This document shows positions 15,402-24,568 of a DNA stretch of 64,000 nt, in pieces. Origin of the DNA: Lysobacter firmicutimachus (GTDB taxonomy: Bacteria > Pseudomonadota > Gammaproteobacteria > Xanthomonadales > Xanthomonadaceae); contig NZ_JBANDL010000002.1 of NCBI RefSeq assembly GCF_037027445.1, forward strand, positions 1,054,001-1,118,000. The letters are read 5' to 3'. Under the pieces are notes generated by a model. That model had not been told where the DNA came from, made no database searches, and was given only the letters and a program-made list of their open reading frames with translations. Made by a program: the position numbers and the translations under genes. Positions within the stretch are counted from its first letter, which is position 1. The number at the start of each line of letters is the position of its first letter.

Positions 15402-15974
15402 ATGGACGGCGTCGAGGGGCGCGTGGACGAGGATCTGACCGTTCTGCTGCACGGCTGGCGCGCGGGCGATGCGGCCGCGCGCGACCGCCTGTTCGTCCAG
15501 GTCTACGACACCTTGCGCGGCATGGCTGCGGCGCGGCTGCGAGCGCGCGGCGGCGAGCGCACGTTGCAGGCCACGTCCCTGGTCAACGAAGCCTTGATGC
15601 GGTTGCTCGGCGGTGCGGTCGACTGGCAGGACCGCGCGCATTTCTTCGCCTTGGCCGCGCTGAAAATGCGTTCGGTGCTGGTCGACGAGGCGCGCGCGCG
15701 CGCCGCCGACAAGCGCGGCGCCCATCCGGTGATGCTGACCCTGTCGCATGCCGACCTCGGCGGCGGAGCCACCGCCGGATTGGACGTGCTGGCCCTGCAC
15801 GAGGCCTTGCAACGTTTGTCCGAACGCGATCCGCGCGCGGCGCGTGCGGTGGAGATGGCGTACTTCGGCGGCATGGCGCAGAACGAGATCGCCTGCGTGC
15901 TGGAAGTGTCGCTGCCCACGGTCGAGCGCGACCTGCGCTTCGCCCGCGCCTGGTTGAGCCAACAATTGAGCTGA
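15402..15974 (+). CDS. ECF-type sigma-70 factor of the kinase-linked group (TIGR02999-like)
   Basis: This 190-residue alternative sigma factor has region 2 (about 12-85, with LQATSLVNEALMRLL) and region 4 (about 125-185, with LSERDPRAARAVEMAYFGGM and VSLPTVERDLRFARAWL). These patterns are those of sigma factors encoded next to Ser/Thr kinases rather than anti-sigma factors (ECF43-like; in Xanthomonas citri the EcfK/PknS pair controls a type VI secretion system). The kinase gene follows 37 bases later. ATG 15402 is preferred because upstream codons are not conserved in type. Targets are unknown; no type VI genes are in the window. Confidence 0.88.
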   Translation: MDGVEGRVDEDLTVLLHGWRAGDAAARDRLFVQVYDTLRGMAAARLRARGGERTLQATSLVNEALMRLLGGAVDWQDRAHFFALAALKMRSVLVDEARARAADKRGAHPVMLTLSHADLGGGATAGLDVLALHEALQRLSERDPRAARAVEMAYFGGMAQNEIACVLEVSLPTVERDLRFARAWLSQQLS

Positions 15975-16011
15975 GCGGCCGGGCGTGCTCGCGCGCGGCG
16001 CAGGAGAGCAC

Positions 16012-18840
16012 ATGCAGACCGAGCATTGGCGGGAGTTGCGGCGCTTGTTCGATGCGGCCTGCGATCTGCCGCCGCCGCGCTGGCGCGAGACGCTGGCCGG
16101 GCTGAGCGAGGACCCGGCCTTGATCGAAGAGGCGCTGCAACTGCTCGGCGCGCAGACCGACGAACTCGGCGCGGTGGCGCGGCCGCTGCAGGCGTTGCTG
16201 GAGGCCGGCACGGGCGTGGCCGACGAGGGCGCCGGCGATCCGCTCGTCGAGCCGCGCATCGGCGATAGGCTCGGGCCCTGGTTGCTGGTCGAGCGCGTCG
16301 CCAGCGGCGGCATGGGCACGGTGTTCGTGGCCGAGCGCGCCGACGGCCTGTTCCGCCAGCAGGCCGCGATCAAGCTGCTGCGCAGCGACGGCCCGCATGG
16401 AGTCCGCATCGACCGCGACGAGTTCGCCCGACGCCTGGCCGCGGAGCGGCAATTGCTGGCCGAGCTGCAGCACCCCAACATCGCCCGCCTTTACGACGGC
16501 GGGACCACGCCCAACGGCCAGCCGTACCTGGTCATGGAGTACGTGCAGGGCGAGCCGCTGGACGAGTACTGCAAGCGCCGCCGGCCCGACCTCGAACAGC
16601 GCCTGCGCTTGTTCCAGCGCGTCTGCGGCGCGGTGCAGAGCGCGCACCAGCGCCTGATCGTGCATTGCGACCTCAAGCCGGCCAACGTGCTGGTGGCCGA
16701 GGACGGCGAGCCGGTGCTGCTGGATTTCGGCATCGCCCAAGCGCTGGACCGGCAGCAGGGCGATCCCGAGCGCGGCAACGCGTTCTGCACGCCCGCCTAT
16801 GCCAGCCCCGAGCTGCTCGGCGGCGCGCGGGTCAGCGTGGTCAGCGACGTGTTTGCGCTCGGCGTGCTGCTGACCGAACTGCTGGCCTGCCGCACGCTCG
16901 GCCGCGGCGTCGGCGACCGCGACGTCGCGGTGCCGACGCCGAGCGAACTGGCCTCGCCGCGCTGCCCCTGGCGCGGCAAGTTGCGCGGCGACCTCGACGC
17001 CATCGCCCGGCGCGCTTGCGCGCTGGATCCGCGCCTGCGTTATTCCTCGGTCGAAGCCCTGGCCCAGGACATTCTGCGCCACCAGCGTCGGCGACCGGTG
17101 TCGGCGCGCGCGCCGAGCTGGAGCTATCGCTTCGGTCGTTACCTGCGCCGGCACTGGCGCGAAGCCACGGCGACCGCGGCCGTGCTGGCACTGGCGGTCG
17201 GTTTCGTCTGGCGGGTCAGCGCCGAACGCGCCCGCGCCGAGCGCGAGGCGGCGGTGGCCGGGCAGGTCAGCGAATTCCTGGTCTCGGCGTTCGACGCCGC
17301 CGACCCGAGCATGCGCGGCGCGCGTGCGCGCCAGGACGTCAGCGCGCGCCATGTGCTCGACGCTTCGGCCGCGCGCATCGAGCACGGTCTGGACGAAACT
17401 CCGGCGATCCGTGCCCGCCTGCGCGCGGTGCTCGGCCGCGCCTACCGCAATCTCGGCCAGCCGCAACGCGCGGAAGCGCTGCTCGATCGCGCCGCGCGCG
17501 AGTTTCTCGATCCGGCCGTGGCGCAGCCTGAGCGCGCCGCGCAGGCGCTGCTGGAGCTGTCGCGTTCGCTCAGCGAACGCCAGTACGGCGCGCAGGCGGT
17601 GGCCGCCGCGCAGCGCGCGCTGGCGTTGCGGCAGGGGCAGGCCGACGCGCGCGGGTTGGCCGAGGCCTACGACGTGCTCGGCCTGGCCCGCGTCGCCGAC
17701 AGCCGCTACGATCTGGCCGCGGACGCGTTCGCGCAAGCGCAGGCCCTGCGGCGCAAGTACGCGATGCGGCAATCGTCGCAGGAGCGCGCGGCGATGCTGG
17801 GCCACCTCGGCCAGTTGTACCGCCGCCGCGGCGAACTCGGCCGCGCCGAAGCCGCGTTCCGCGAAGCCCTGGACTTGGCCCGCGCCGACGGCGCGCACAG
17901 CGTCGCCGCGCAGGTGCAGCAGTTCTACCTGGCGAAGGTGCTGTTCGGCCAGGGCCGTGTCGCCGAGACCCGGCGCGAGTTGGCGGACAACCTCGGCCTG
18001 GCGCGTGACCTGTACGGCGAGCAGAGCGACATGGTCGCCAACATCCACGTCGACATCGCCGATGCGGCTCAGGACATGGGCGATTACCGCGCCGCGGGCG
18101 ATCACTACCGCGCCGCGTTGGCGATTATGGCGCGGGTGGCCGGCGCGCGCAGCCTGGACTATGCGCGGGTGCTCAACAACTACGCGACGCTCGCCGACGA
18201 ACGCGGCGACGTCGGCGAAGCCGAGCGGCTGTGGCGCGAGGCGTTGTCGATCCGCCGCGAGCACCTGGACCCTCAGGAGCGACGCGTGCTGCGGGTGGAA
18301 AGCTACCTGGGCCGGTTGCTCGCCCGCGCCGGCCGCGGCGAAGAGGCGCGGCCGCTGGTCGAGCGCGCGTATGCGGTATGGCGCGAGCGCTACGCCGACG
18401 ATCTGGCCGGTGTGCTGACCGCCGACCTGGGCCGGATCGAGTGGCTGCTCAGTCGCGACCGCCTGGACGCCGCCGCGGCCGGGCTGGATGCGATCGACCT
18501 CGGCCGCGGCGAGTACAACGCTTTCCTGCTGGCCCGGATACCGGCGCTGCGCGCGGAACTGGCGCAGCGCCGCGGCGACCGCGAGCGCGCGGTGTCCGGC
18601 TGGGCGCAGGTGGTGGCCGAGAGCGCCGGACGCAACGGCGAGGCGCAAGTCCTCACCGCCAAGGCGCGGATTCCGTATGCCGAATCGCTGCTGGCGCGCG
18701 GCGACCGCGCGGCGGCGCTGGCGCAGTTCGAAGCCGCAGCGCCGTTGCTGCGCAAGGAGTTGCACCGCGACGCGCCGTTGTTGCGGCGGGTCGACGCGCT
18801 GGAGCGCGCGGTAAAGTCCGAGAGCCTTGCCGCGCGTTGA
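16012..18840 (+). CDS. Membrane serine/threonine protein kinase with TPR-type repeats
   Basis: This 942-residue Hanks-type kinase has a short N-terminal helical region, a kinase domain (about 83-350) with a Gly-rich loop ASGGMGTVF, Lys121 in AIKLL, catalytic HCDLKPAN (Asp220, Asn225) and DFG at 238-240, a TM segment at about 385-402, and a periplasmic or extracytoplasmic part rich in TPR-like helical repeats (for example LGHLGQLYRRRGELGRAEAA). The catalytic loop has Cys in place of the usual Arg, as in non-RD kinases. AGGAGA precedes ATG 16012, so this start is chosen over GTG 15985. It is presumed to phosphorylate the upstream ECF sigma factor in response to a signal sensed by the repeats. 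Confidence 0.9.
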   Translation: MQTEHWRELRRLFDAACDLPPPRWRETLAGLSEDPALIEEALQLLGAQTDELGAVARPLQALLEAGTGVADEGAGDPLVEPRIGDRLGPWLLVERVASGGMGTVFVAERADGLFRQQAAIKLLRSDGPHGVRIDRDEFARRLAAERQLLAELQHPNIARLYDGGTTPNGQPYLVMEYVQGEPLDEYCKRRRPDLEQRLRLFQRVCGAVQSAHQRLIVHCDLKPANVLVAEDGEPVLLDFGIAQALDRQQGDPERGNAFCTPAYASPELLGGARVSVVSDVFALGVLLTELLACRTLGRGVGDRDVAVPTPSELASPRCPWRGKLRGDLDAIARRACALDPRLRYSSVEALAQDILRHQRRRPVSARAPSWSYRFGRYLRRHWREATATAAVLALAVGFVWRVSAERARAEREAAVAGQVSEFLVSAFDAADPSMRGARARQDVSARHVLDASAARIEHGLDETPAIRARLRAVLGRAYRNLGQPQRAEALLDRAAREFLDPAVAQPERAAQALLELSRSLSERQYGAQAVAAAQRALALRQGQADARGLAEAYDVLGLARVADSRYDLAADAFAQAQALRRKYAMRQSSQERAAMLGHLGQLYRRRGELGRAEAAFREALDLARADGAHSVAAQVQQFYLAKVLFGQGRVAETRRELADNLGLARDLYGEQSDMVANIHVDIADAAQDMGDYRAAGDHYRAALAIMARVAGARSLDYARVLNNYATLADERGDVGEAERLWREALSIRREHLDPQERRVLRVESYLGRLLARAGRGEEARPLVERAYAVWRERYADDLAGVLTADLGRIEWLLSRDRLDAAAAGLDAIDLGRGEYNAFLLARIPALRAELAQRRGDRERAVSGWAQVVAESAGRNGEAQVLTAKARIPYAESLLARGDRAAALAQFEAAAPLLRKELHRDAPLLRRVDALERAVKSESLAAR

Positions 18841-18930
18841 GCCCCCCCCCCGCGACGTGCGCCGGCCGGGTGCGGCGCATCGGCGTCGGCATCGGCCTCG
18901 ATTGCGCGAATGCGCCGTGGCCGAAACGAC

Positions 18931-18958
18931 GAAACGCCGCCCTCGCGGGCGGCGTTTC
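18931..18958. terminator. Hairpin terminator between the convergent kinase and M23 genes
   Basis: GAAACGCCGCCC and GGGCGGCGTTTC form a perfect 12-base stem with a TCGC loop. It lies between two genes that face each other and could serve both. Confidence 0.7.
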
Positions 18959-18980
18959 GCGGCGACGCATCGCTCCGGGC

Positions 18981-20957
18981 TTACTCGATGGCTTGCACGT
19001 CCACCAATCGCAGGTTCTGGGTCGCGTACTTCTCCGACGACTGGAACAGCCCCTGCCAGCCCTTCACCGCCTCCAGCGCGGTGACGCCGCTGCCGGCGCG
19101 GTACACGCCGACGTAGTTGCGCACGCCGGCTTCGACGAAGGTGTCGACATCGATCAGGCGGTAGCCGGCATTGGACAGCTCGTGCCACTTGGCGACGAAA
19201 GCGCTCCACGAGGGCGAACGCGCCAGCTCGCTGTTGTCGCTGCCGGCGCGGTACACGCCGACGTACTGGCGCTGGCCGTTGCCGAGGTCGAAGCTCTCCA
19301 TGTCGATCAGGCGCAGGCCCAGGCCCTCGGCGATCTCGCGCTGGTTGGCGAAGGCGCTGTAGCCGGTGTGGCTCCACAGGCCGGCGTGATCGTTGCCCGG
19401 GCGGAACACGCCGACGTAGTGGCGCTCGTTGCCGCTGAGATAGGTGGTGAGGTCGACCAGGCGCTGGCCGTCGTCGCTGAGCTCCTTCCACACCGCGGTG
19501 AACTGCTCCCAGCTGGCGCCGTTGTAGAGCGCGCCGCCGCCGCTGCCGCGCTTGAACACGCCGACGAAGTGGCGGTCGCCGTTCTCGACGAAGGTGTCGA
19601 TGTTCTCCAGGCGGAAGCCGTCGCCGACCAGCTCGTTGCGCTTGGCGACGAAGCTGCTCCAGCTGGGCTTGTTGATCCGGATCTCGATCGCGTTGCTCGG
19701 GCGCCAGACGCCGATGAAGGTCTTCTCGTCCTTCTCTGCGGCGTCGAAGGGGAACGCGGCGCTGGAGGGATAGATCAGGCTGTAGGGATGCGGCGCGGAG
19801 TGGTTACTCAGCGCGGTCCAGTCGCTGGGGTCCATGCTGCCCAGCCCGGCCATCGTGTTGGCTTCGCCGCGGGTCAGGCTCTGGATCTCATCGAAGGTCA
19901 TCGGGCGCGGACGCTTGTCGGTGCCGACGCACGGCGTGCCGCTTTCCTTGCTTACGTGCACGTGCAGGTGCGGGCCGCTGGAGGCGCCGGTGTAGCCGAC
20001 CTTGCCCAGGTACTGGCCGCGCTTGACCGTCGCGCCCGGCACCAGCAGTTCGGCCGGGATCGAACCGGGCTGCAGGTGCGCGTACAGGGTGATCTCGTTG
20101 CCGTTCTTGAGGTTGAGGAAGTTGCCGCCGCTGGAGTATTTGCCGGTGCTCGGCGACACCGGTGCGGGCTCGAGTTCGTCGGACACGCGGGGGAAGTTCT
20201 TCCACTCCGGCAGGTCGTTGAGCGCGCTGCAGACGGTGCCGTCGGTCATCGCGTACACCGGCAGGCCGTAGGCGCGCTGGCCCTCGGTCTGGGTCGAGGT
20301 CGCGCCCGGACGCTTGGCGTCCCAGAAGCTGCCGTTCCAGCCGGCGACGCTGGTGTCCAGACCGAACGCCTGGGTGTTGCCGAGGTGATTGCTGGAGGTC
20401 TGCCAGGCTTCGTTGGGACGCAGATCGTTGGCGCGGGCGGCGTAGTTCAGCGGGCCGCCCTGGTTGGTGGTGGTGGCCAGCGGCAGCGTCTTCACCACCG
20501 GGTTGGCATAGCCCTGCAGATAGACCGCGATCTTGACCGTGGCCGGGTAGGGCGCATTGATCACGATCGGAAACGAGCTCGGTATCTTGGGCGCGGTCTC
20601 GTCGGGGTTGTACCAGTTGCAGCGGCAGTTCCAGAACTCGATTTCGGTGCCCGGCGCGATCTCGGCCGGGGTCAGGTAGTTGGAGGCGATCTGGTCCTGG
20701 ATTTCGACCTTGACGACCTTGAGCGGAACCGTGTCGTTGTTGCGCAGGGTCATGCCCATCGAGATGCGGCCTTGCATGACGCCGCCGACCTTGGCCGGGC
20801 CGATCGGTTCGAGCACGACCTTGCCGGCCTCGAGCGGATTGAACACGGTGACGTTCAAGGCCTGGGCCTGGGCGCCGCCGGCGGCGCACAGGGCGAGCAG
20901 CAGCGCGGCCGGCAGCGAGCGCAGGGCCAGGAGGGAGGCGGAAGATTGCGATTTCAT
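18981..20957 (-). CDS. Secreted M23 metallopeptidase with C-terminal BTRD1-like repeats
   Basis: This 658-residue protein has a signal peptide (about 1-31, ending AAGGAQA). The M23/LytM region (about 180-345) contains a first His/Asp site in NHLGNTQAFGLD, YAHLQPG, and the zinc-site motif HLHVHV near residue 330. From about 395 to the end there are five repeats of about 45 residues with the pattern W..F......L...G.RL.D.. ..YVGV(Y/F)R.G, matching bacterial tandem repeat domain 1. M23 enzymes cut peptide cross-links of peptidoglycan, and Lysobacter secretes many for bacteriolysis. AAGGAG lies nine bases before ATG 20957. It is monocistronic, with a long divergent region upstream. Confidence 0.88.
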   Translation of the reverse strand: MKSQSSASLLALRSLPAALLLALCAAGGAQAQALNVTVFNPLEAGKVVLEPIGPAKVGGVMQGRISMGMTLRNNDTVPLKVVKVEIQDQIASNYLTPAEIAPGTEIEFWNCRCNWYNPDETAPKIPSSFPIVINAPYPATVKIAVYLQGYANPVVKTLPLATTTNQGGPLNYAARANDLRPNEAWQTSSNHLGNTQAFGLDTSVAGWNGSFWDAKRPGATSTQTEGQRAYGLPVYAMTDGTVCSALNDLPEWKNFPRVSDELEPAPVSPSTGKYSSGGNFLNLKNGNEITLYAHLQPGSIPAELLVPGATVKRGQYLGKVGYTGASSGPHLHVHVSKESGTPCVGTDKRPRPMTFDEIQSLTRGEANTMAGLGSMDPSDWTALSNHSAPHPYSLIYPSSAAFPFDAAEKDEKTFIGVWRPSNAIEIRINKPSWSSFVAKRNELVGDGFRLENIDTFVENGDRHFVGVFKRGSGGGALYNGASWEQFTAVWKELSDDGQRLVDLTTYLSGNERHYVGVFRPGNDHAGLWSHTGYSAFANQREIAEGLGLRLIDMESFDLGNGQRQYVGVYRAGSDNSELARSPSWSAFVAKWHELSNAGYRLIDVDTFVEAGVRNYVGVYRAGSGVTALEAVKGWQGLFQSSEKYATQNLRLVDVQAIE

Positions 20958-21345
20958 GATGACGAACTCCTTGTCGGGTTGGGATCGCGCGGGCGCAGAG
21001 GGACGTGCCCTCAACCGCCGCGGCGGACGCGCGGTCCGCCGCTACGGCTGGGCCTGCCCCGGTGGACCCGGGCGTGACCACGCCGCGCTTGATCCAAACA
21101 ACCGGCGAACGGCGCCCGATCCCCTCACGGCGCAGCGAACTTTTTTCGGATTTTTTGCAAGTGTCTGATTCGAAAGGATCGGTCGCCGTCGTCACGGCCC
21201 CGGACTCGTCCCGGCCAGCGGCGGCCAGCCGGCTCGGGCGACAATCGCTGCCGCAGCGGGGGCCGGCGCGGCGCCATCGGAATGCCCGGCTAATCCGTTA
21301 CAATTGAAACCAATCGACCCGAATGCACCGAACCTCGAGGCCTGG
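20958..21345. other. Divergent intergenic region between the M23 peptidase and fumarylacetoacetase-family genes
   Basis: The 388 bases hold an A+T patch with two T runs (21141-21156) that probably belongs to the peptidase promoter, and a -10-like TACAAT at 21299-21304, about 40 bases before ATG 21346. No ORF or RNA gene is convincing. Confidence 0.5.
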
Positions 21346-22326
21346 ATGAAACTCGGATCCCTGAAGGAAGGCGGCCGCGACGGCACGCTGATCGTCGTCT
21401 CGCGCGACCTGACCCGCGCCGTGCGCGCCACCGGCATCGCCGACACCCTGCAGCGCGCGCTGGAGGATTGGTCGAACGCGGCGCCGCGCTTGAACGCACT
21501 GTCCGACGCGTTGAACGAGGGCCGCGCCGACGGCGCCTTCGAGCTCGACTTCGCCGCCCTGGCCGCGCCGTTGCCGCGCGCCTACGAATTCGTCGACGGC
21601 AGCGCCTACCTGCCGCACGTCGAGCGCGTGCGCCGCGCGCGCGGCGCCGAGGTGCCGGAAAGCTTCTACGTCGATCCGCTGATGTACCAGGCGGTCAGCG
21701 CCGGCTTCTACGGCCCGCGCGACCCGGTGCGCGTGCCCGACGAGGCCTACGGCATCGACCTGGAGGCCGAAGTGGTGATCGTCACCGACGACGTGCCGAT
21801 GGCGGCGACGCCGGAGCAAGCCGCCGGGCATATCCAACTGATCGGCCTGGTCAACGACGTCTCGCTGCGCAATCTGATCCCGAACGAACTGGCCAAGGGC
21901 TTCGGCTTCCTGCAGTCCAAGCCGCGTTCGGCGCTGAGCCCGGTGTTCGTGACCCCGGACGAACTCGGCGTGGCCTGGCAGGACAGCAAGGTCCACCTGC
22001 CGCTGCTGACCCACATCAACGGCGAATGGTTCGGCGCGCCGGAAGCGGGCGTCGACATGCAGTTCAACTTCGCCCAGTTGGTCGCCCATGCGGCCAAGAC
22101 CCGGCCGCTGTCGGCCGGCACCATCGTGGGTTCCGGCACCGTCGCCAACCAGGACACCTCGCTGGGCGCGTCCTGCTTCGCCGAGCGCCGCACCGTCGAG
22201 ACCCTGGAGCAGGGCAAGCCGGTGACGCCGTTCATGAGCTTCGGCGACACCGTCCGCATCGAGATGCTCGATCGCGACGGCGTCAGCCTCTTCGGCGCGA
22301 TCGAGCAGCGCATCGAAAGGCCCTGA
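21346..22326 (+). CDS. Fumarylacetoacetate hydrolase family protein
   Basis: This 326-residue protein of the FAH fold presumably splits fumarylacetoacetate to fumarate and acetoacetate, the last step of tyrosine breakdown. Supporting motifs are FVDGSAYLPHVERVR, the metal-site Glu pair in YGIDLEAEVVIVTDD, LVNDVSLRN, KPRSALSPVFVTPDEL and TIVGSGTVAN. ATG 21346 (MKLGSLKEGGRDGT) is preferred to an upstream TTG at 21304 that overlaps the likely -10 box. maiA follows 278 bases later, which supports the tyrosine route. FAH-fold proteins also include other hydrolases and decarboxylases, so the precise activity rests mainly on context. Confidence 0.88.
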   Translation: MKLGSLKEGGRDGTLIVVSRDLTRAVRATGIADTLQRALEDWSNAAPRLNALSDALNEGRADGAFELDFAALAAPLPRAYEFVDGSAYLPHVERVRRARGAEVPESFYVDPLMYQAVSAGFYGPRDPVRVPDEAYGIDLEAEVVIVTDDVPMAATPEQAAGHIQLIGLVNDVSLRNLIPNELAKGFGFLQSKPRSALSPVFVTPDELGVAWQDSKVHLPLLTHINGEWFGAPEAGVDMQFNFAQLVAHAAKTRPLSAGTIVGSGTVANQDTSLGASCFAERRTVETLEQGKPVTPFMSFGDTVRIEMLDRDGVSLFGAIEQRIERP

Positions 22327-22347
22327 GCCACCGCCGGCAGAGCCGCG

Positions 22348-22373
22348 AAACGGGCCGCGACTGCGGCCCGTTT
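22348..22373 (+). terminator. Terminator after the FAH-family gene
   Basis: AAACGGGCCGC and GCGGCCCGTTT form a perfect 11-base stem with a GACT loop, followed by TCGTTGCTG. It suggests that maiA may have its own promoter or depend on read-through. Confidence 0.65.
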
Positions 22374-22604
22374 TCGTTGCTGCGTCCGGCGCGCGCCGTG
22401 CGCCGGCGCGATGCGCCGATGCGCTTTCCGCCCGGCGGCGCCGTCGTGCGGCCGAGCGGCGGCCCGATCGCGTGTGCGCCCGGTTAAGGTGCGCGACGCC
22501 GGCCGCATCGAAACGGGGCCTGAGTCGCAGGCCGGCGCCGCGGCGACCCCGTGCGCGGCCTTTACTCGTTACTCTTCAACCGTTCCTCAGCCAAGGCAGT
22601 CCCG

Positions 22605-23264
22605 GTGAGCGATCAACTGCGTCTCTATTCGTACTGGCGGTCCAGCGCGTCCTATCGCGTGCGCATCGGCCTGAATCTCAAAGGCCTCGACTACGACATC
22701 GTTCCGGTGCATCTGGTCCGCGACGGCGGCGAGCAGCATCGGCCCGACTATCGCGCGCTGAATCCGCAGGGCCTGGTGCCGATGCTGCAGCACGGCGAGC
22801 GGCACATGACCCAGTCGCTGGCGATCCTGGAGTACCTCGACGAAGTCTGGCCGCAGGCGCGCTTGCTGCCGAACGAGCCCGGCCGGCGCCAATGGGTGCG
22901 CTCGATCGCCCAGACCATCGCCTGCGAAATCCATCCGCTGAACAACCTGCGCGTGCTGCAGTACCTCGACGGCACCTGGAACGTGCCGCAGCCCGAGCGC
23001 GACGAATGGGTCAAGCACTGGATCCACGACGGTTTCGCGGTGCTGGAGACGCTGCTCGCCGCGGGTGCGGCCCAGGCCGAGTTCTGCGCCGGCGATGCGC
23101 CGGGCCTGGCCGATTGCTGCCTGGTGCCGCAGATGTACAACGCGCGCCGATTCGGCGTGGCGCTGGAGCCGTTCCCGACCCTGCAGCGGATCGAGCAGGC
23201 CTGTCTGGCGCTGCCCGCGTTCGAGGCCGCGCGCCCGGAAAACCAGCCCGACCGGCCGGCCTGA
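22605..23264 (+). CDS. maiA: Maleylacetoacetate isomerase (zeta-class GST)
   Basis: This 219-residue glutathione-dependent enzyme isomerises maleylacetoacetate to fumarylacetoacetate. The zeta signature YWRSSASYRVRIGLNLK at the N-terminus contains the catalytic Ser. The NPQGLVPML and TQSLAILEYLDE blocks bind glutathione, and HPLNNLRVLQYL lies in the C-terminal domain. The GTG at 22605 gives the usual start (VSDQLRLYSYWRSS); an upstream in-frame start at 22551 adds an unconserved tail. It belongs with the FAH gene in tyrosine catabolism. hmgA is not in the window. Confidence 0.94.
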   Translation: MSDQLRLYSYWRSSASYRVRIGLNLKGLDYDIVPVHLVRDGGEQHRPDYRALNPQGLVPMLQHGERHMTQSLAILEYLDEVWPQARLLPNEPGRRQWVRSIAQTIACEIHPLNNLRVLQYLDGTWNVPQPERDEWVKHWIHDGFAVLETLLAAGAAQAEFCAGDAPGLADCCLVPQMYNARRFGVALEPFPTLQRIEQACLALPAFEAARPENQPDRPA

Positions 23265-23300
23265 GCCGGCGCCGCGCGCGCCAGGGCCCGCAAAACCAAA

Positions 23301-23328
23301 CAGCCGGCGGTCGCAAGACCGCCGGCTG
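23301..23328. terminator. Bidirectional terminator between maiA and pilU
   Basis: CAGCCGGCGGTC and GACCGCCGGCTG form a perfect 12-base stem with a GCAA loop, followed by TCGTGTTTT on the + strand and preceded by CAAAACCAAA (T-rich on the minus strand). Confidence 0.85.
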
Positions 23329-23356
23329 TCGTGTTTTCGTCCGTCCGGCCGTCCGC

Positions 23357-24472
23357 TCAGTGCGTCGCCGAAGCGTCGTACATGTCGGCGTAAGGATCGT
23401 GCTCGCCGCTGCCGCCTTCGGACAGGCGGAACTTCAGCGCCAGGCCGTCGCGCGAGTCGGCGGCCTTGAGCGCCTCCTCCATCTCGATCCGGCCTTCCTT
23501 GTACAGCCGGAACAGGCACTGGTCGAACGACTCCATGCCGTCTTCCAGCGATTCTTCCATCGCCTGCTTGATCTCGTGGACCTGGCCGCGACGCATCAGG
23601 TCGCGGATGTGCGGAGTGTTGATCAGCACTTCCGCCGCCGGCAGGCGGCGCCCGTCGGTGCCGACCACCAGGCGCTGCGAGACCACCGCCTTGAGGTTCA
23701 GGGCGAGGTTCATCAGCACGTTCTTGTGCGCGGCTTCGGGGAAGAAGTTGAGGATGCGCTCCAGGGTCTGGTCGGCGTTGTTGGAGTGCAGCGTCGCCAG
23801 GCACAGGTGGCCGGTTTCGGCGAACGCGATCGCCGCCTCCATGGTGGTGGCGTCGAGGATTTCGCCGATCAGGATCACGTCCGGCGCTTCGCGCATCGCG
23901 TTCTTGAGCGCGTTGTGGAAGGCGTGGGTGTCCAGGCCGACTTCGCGCTGGTTGACGATCGACTTCTTGTGCTTGTGCAGGTACTCGATCGGGTCCTCGA
24001 TGGTGAGGATGTGGCCGGCGGTGTTGCTGTTGCGGTGATCGATCATCGAGGCCAGCGTGGTCGACTTGCCCGAGCCGGTGGAGCCGACGATCAGGACCAG
24101 GCCGCGCGGCGCCATGATGATGCTCTTGAGCACCTGCGGCAGCTGCAGCTCCTCGATGCTCGGGATGATGCTGCGGATGGCGCGGATCACCATGCCGACT
24201 TCGCCGCGCTGCTTGAACACGTTGATGCGGAAGCGGCCCGCGTCGGGCAGGGCCAGGGCCATGTTGAGCTCCAGGTCGCGCTCGAACTGCGGAACCTGGC
24301 CCTCGTCCATCAGCGAATAGGCGATCTTCTTGACCATGCCGGCGGGCAGGCCGGTATTGCCGAGAGGGTACAGCCGGCCCTCGACCTTGATGTACACCGG
24401 CGCGCCGGTCGTCAGGAACATGTCCGACGCGTTCTTTTCCGTCATCAGCTTAAGGAAATAGCCGATGTCCAT
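23357..24472 (-). CDS. pilU: PilT/PilU-family type IV pilus retraction ATPase
   Basis: This 371-residue hexameric ATPase sits at the base of type IV pili in the inner membrane. It has Walker A GSTGSGKST (130-138), an Asp box ILTIEDPIEYLHKHKKSIVNQ, a Walker B region DVILIGEI, and a His box TGHLCLATLHSNNADQTLERI. The sequence is closer to PilU than PilT: the Walker B segment reads ILD where PilT usually has MRD, and the C-terminus is extended. PilU cannot retract alone but assists PilT; pilT is not in the window. It is monocistronic and convergent with maiA. Confidence 0.92.
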   Translation of the reverse strand: MDIGYFLKLMTEKNASDMFLTTGAPVYIKVEGRLYPLGNTGLPAGMVKKIAYSLMDEGQVPQFERDLELNMALALPDAGRFRINVFKQRGEVGMVIRAIRSIIPSIEELQLPQVLKSIIMAPRGLVLIVGSTGSGKSTTLASMIDHRNSNTAGHILTIEDPIEYLHKHKKSIVNQREVGLDTHAFHNALKNAMREAPDVILIGEILDATTMEAAIAFAETGHLCLATLHSNNADQTLERILNFFPEAAHKNVLMNLALNLKAVVSQRLVVGTDGRRLPAAEVLINTPHIRDLMRRGQVHEIKQAMEESLEDGMESFDQCLFRLYKEGRIEMEEALKAADSRDGLALKFRLSEGGSGEHDPYADMYDASATH

Positions 24473-24568
24473 GCATTCTTACCCCTTGTTGACGGCGCGT
24501 ACCGTTGCAAGCACGCTGCCGGCTTCCGACAATGGCCGTGCGATATCCTTCCCGTACGGCGCTCCCCA

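Noticed and set aside
18842..18851. Run of ten C after the kinase stop codon
   Set aside because: It lies outside coding sequence and no promoter depends on it, so a phase-variation role is not supported.
15583..19491. Minus-strand ORF of about 1300 codons opposite the kinase
   Set aside because: Antisense shadow of the kinase and M23 genes with no recognisable domain; it exists because high GC removes stops.
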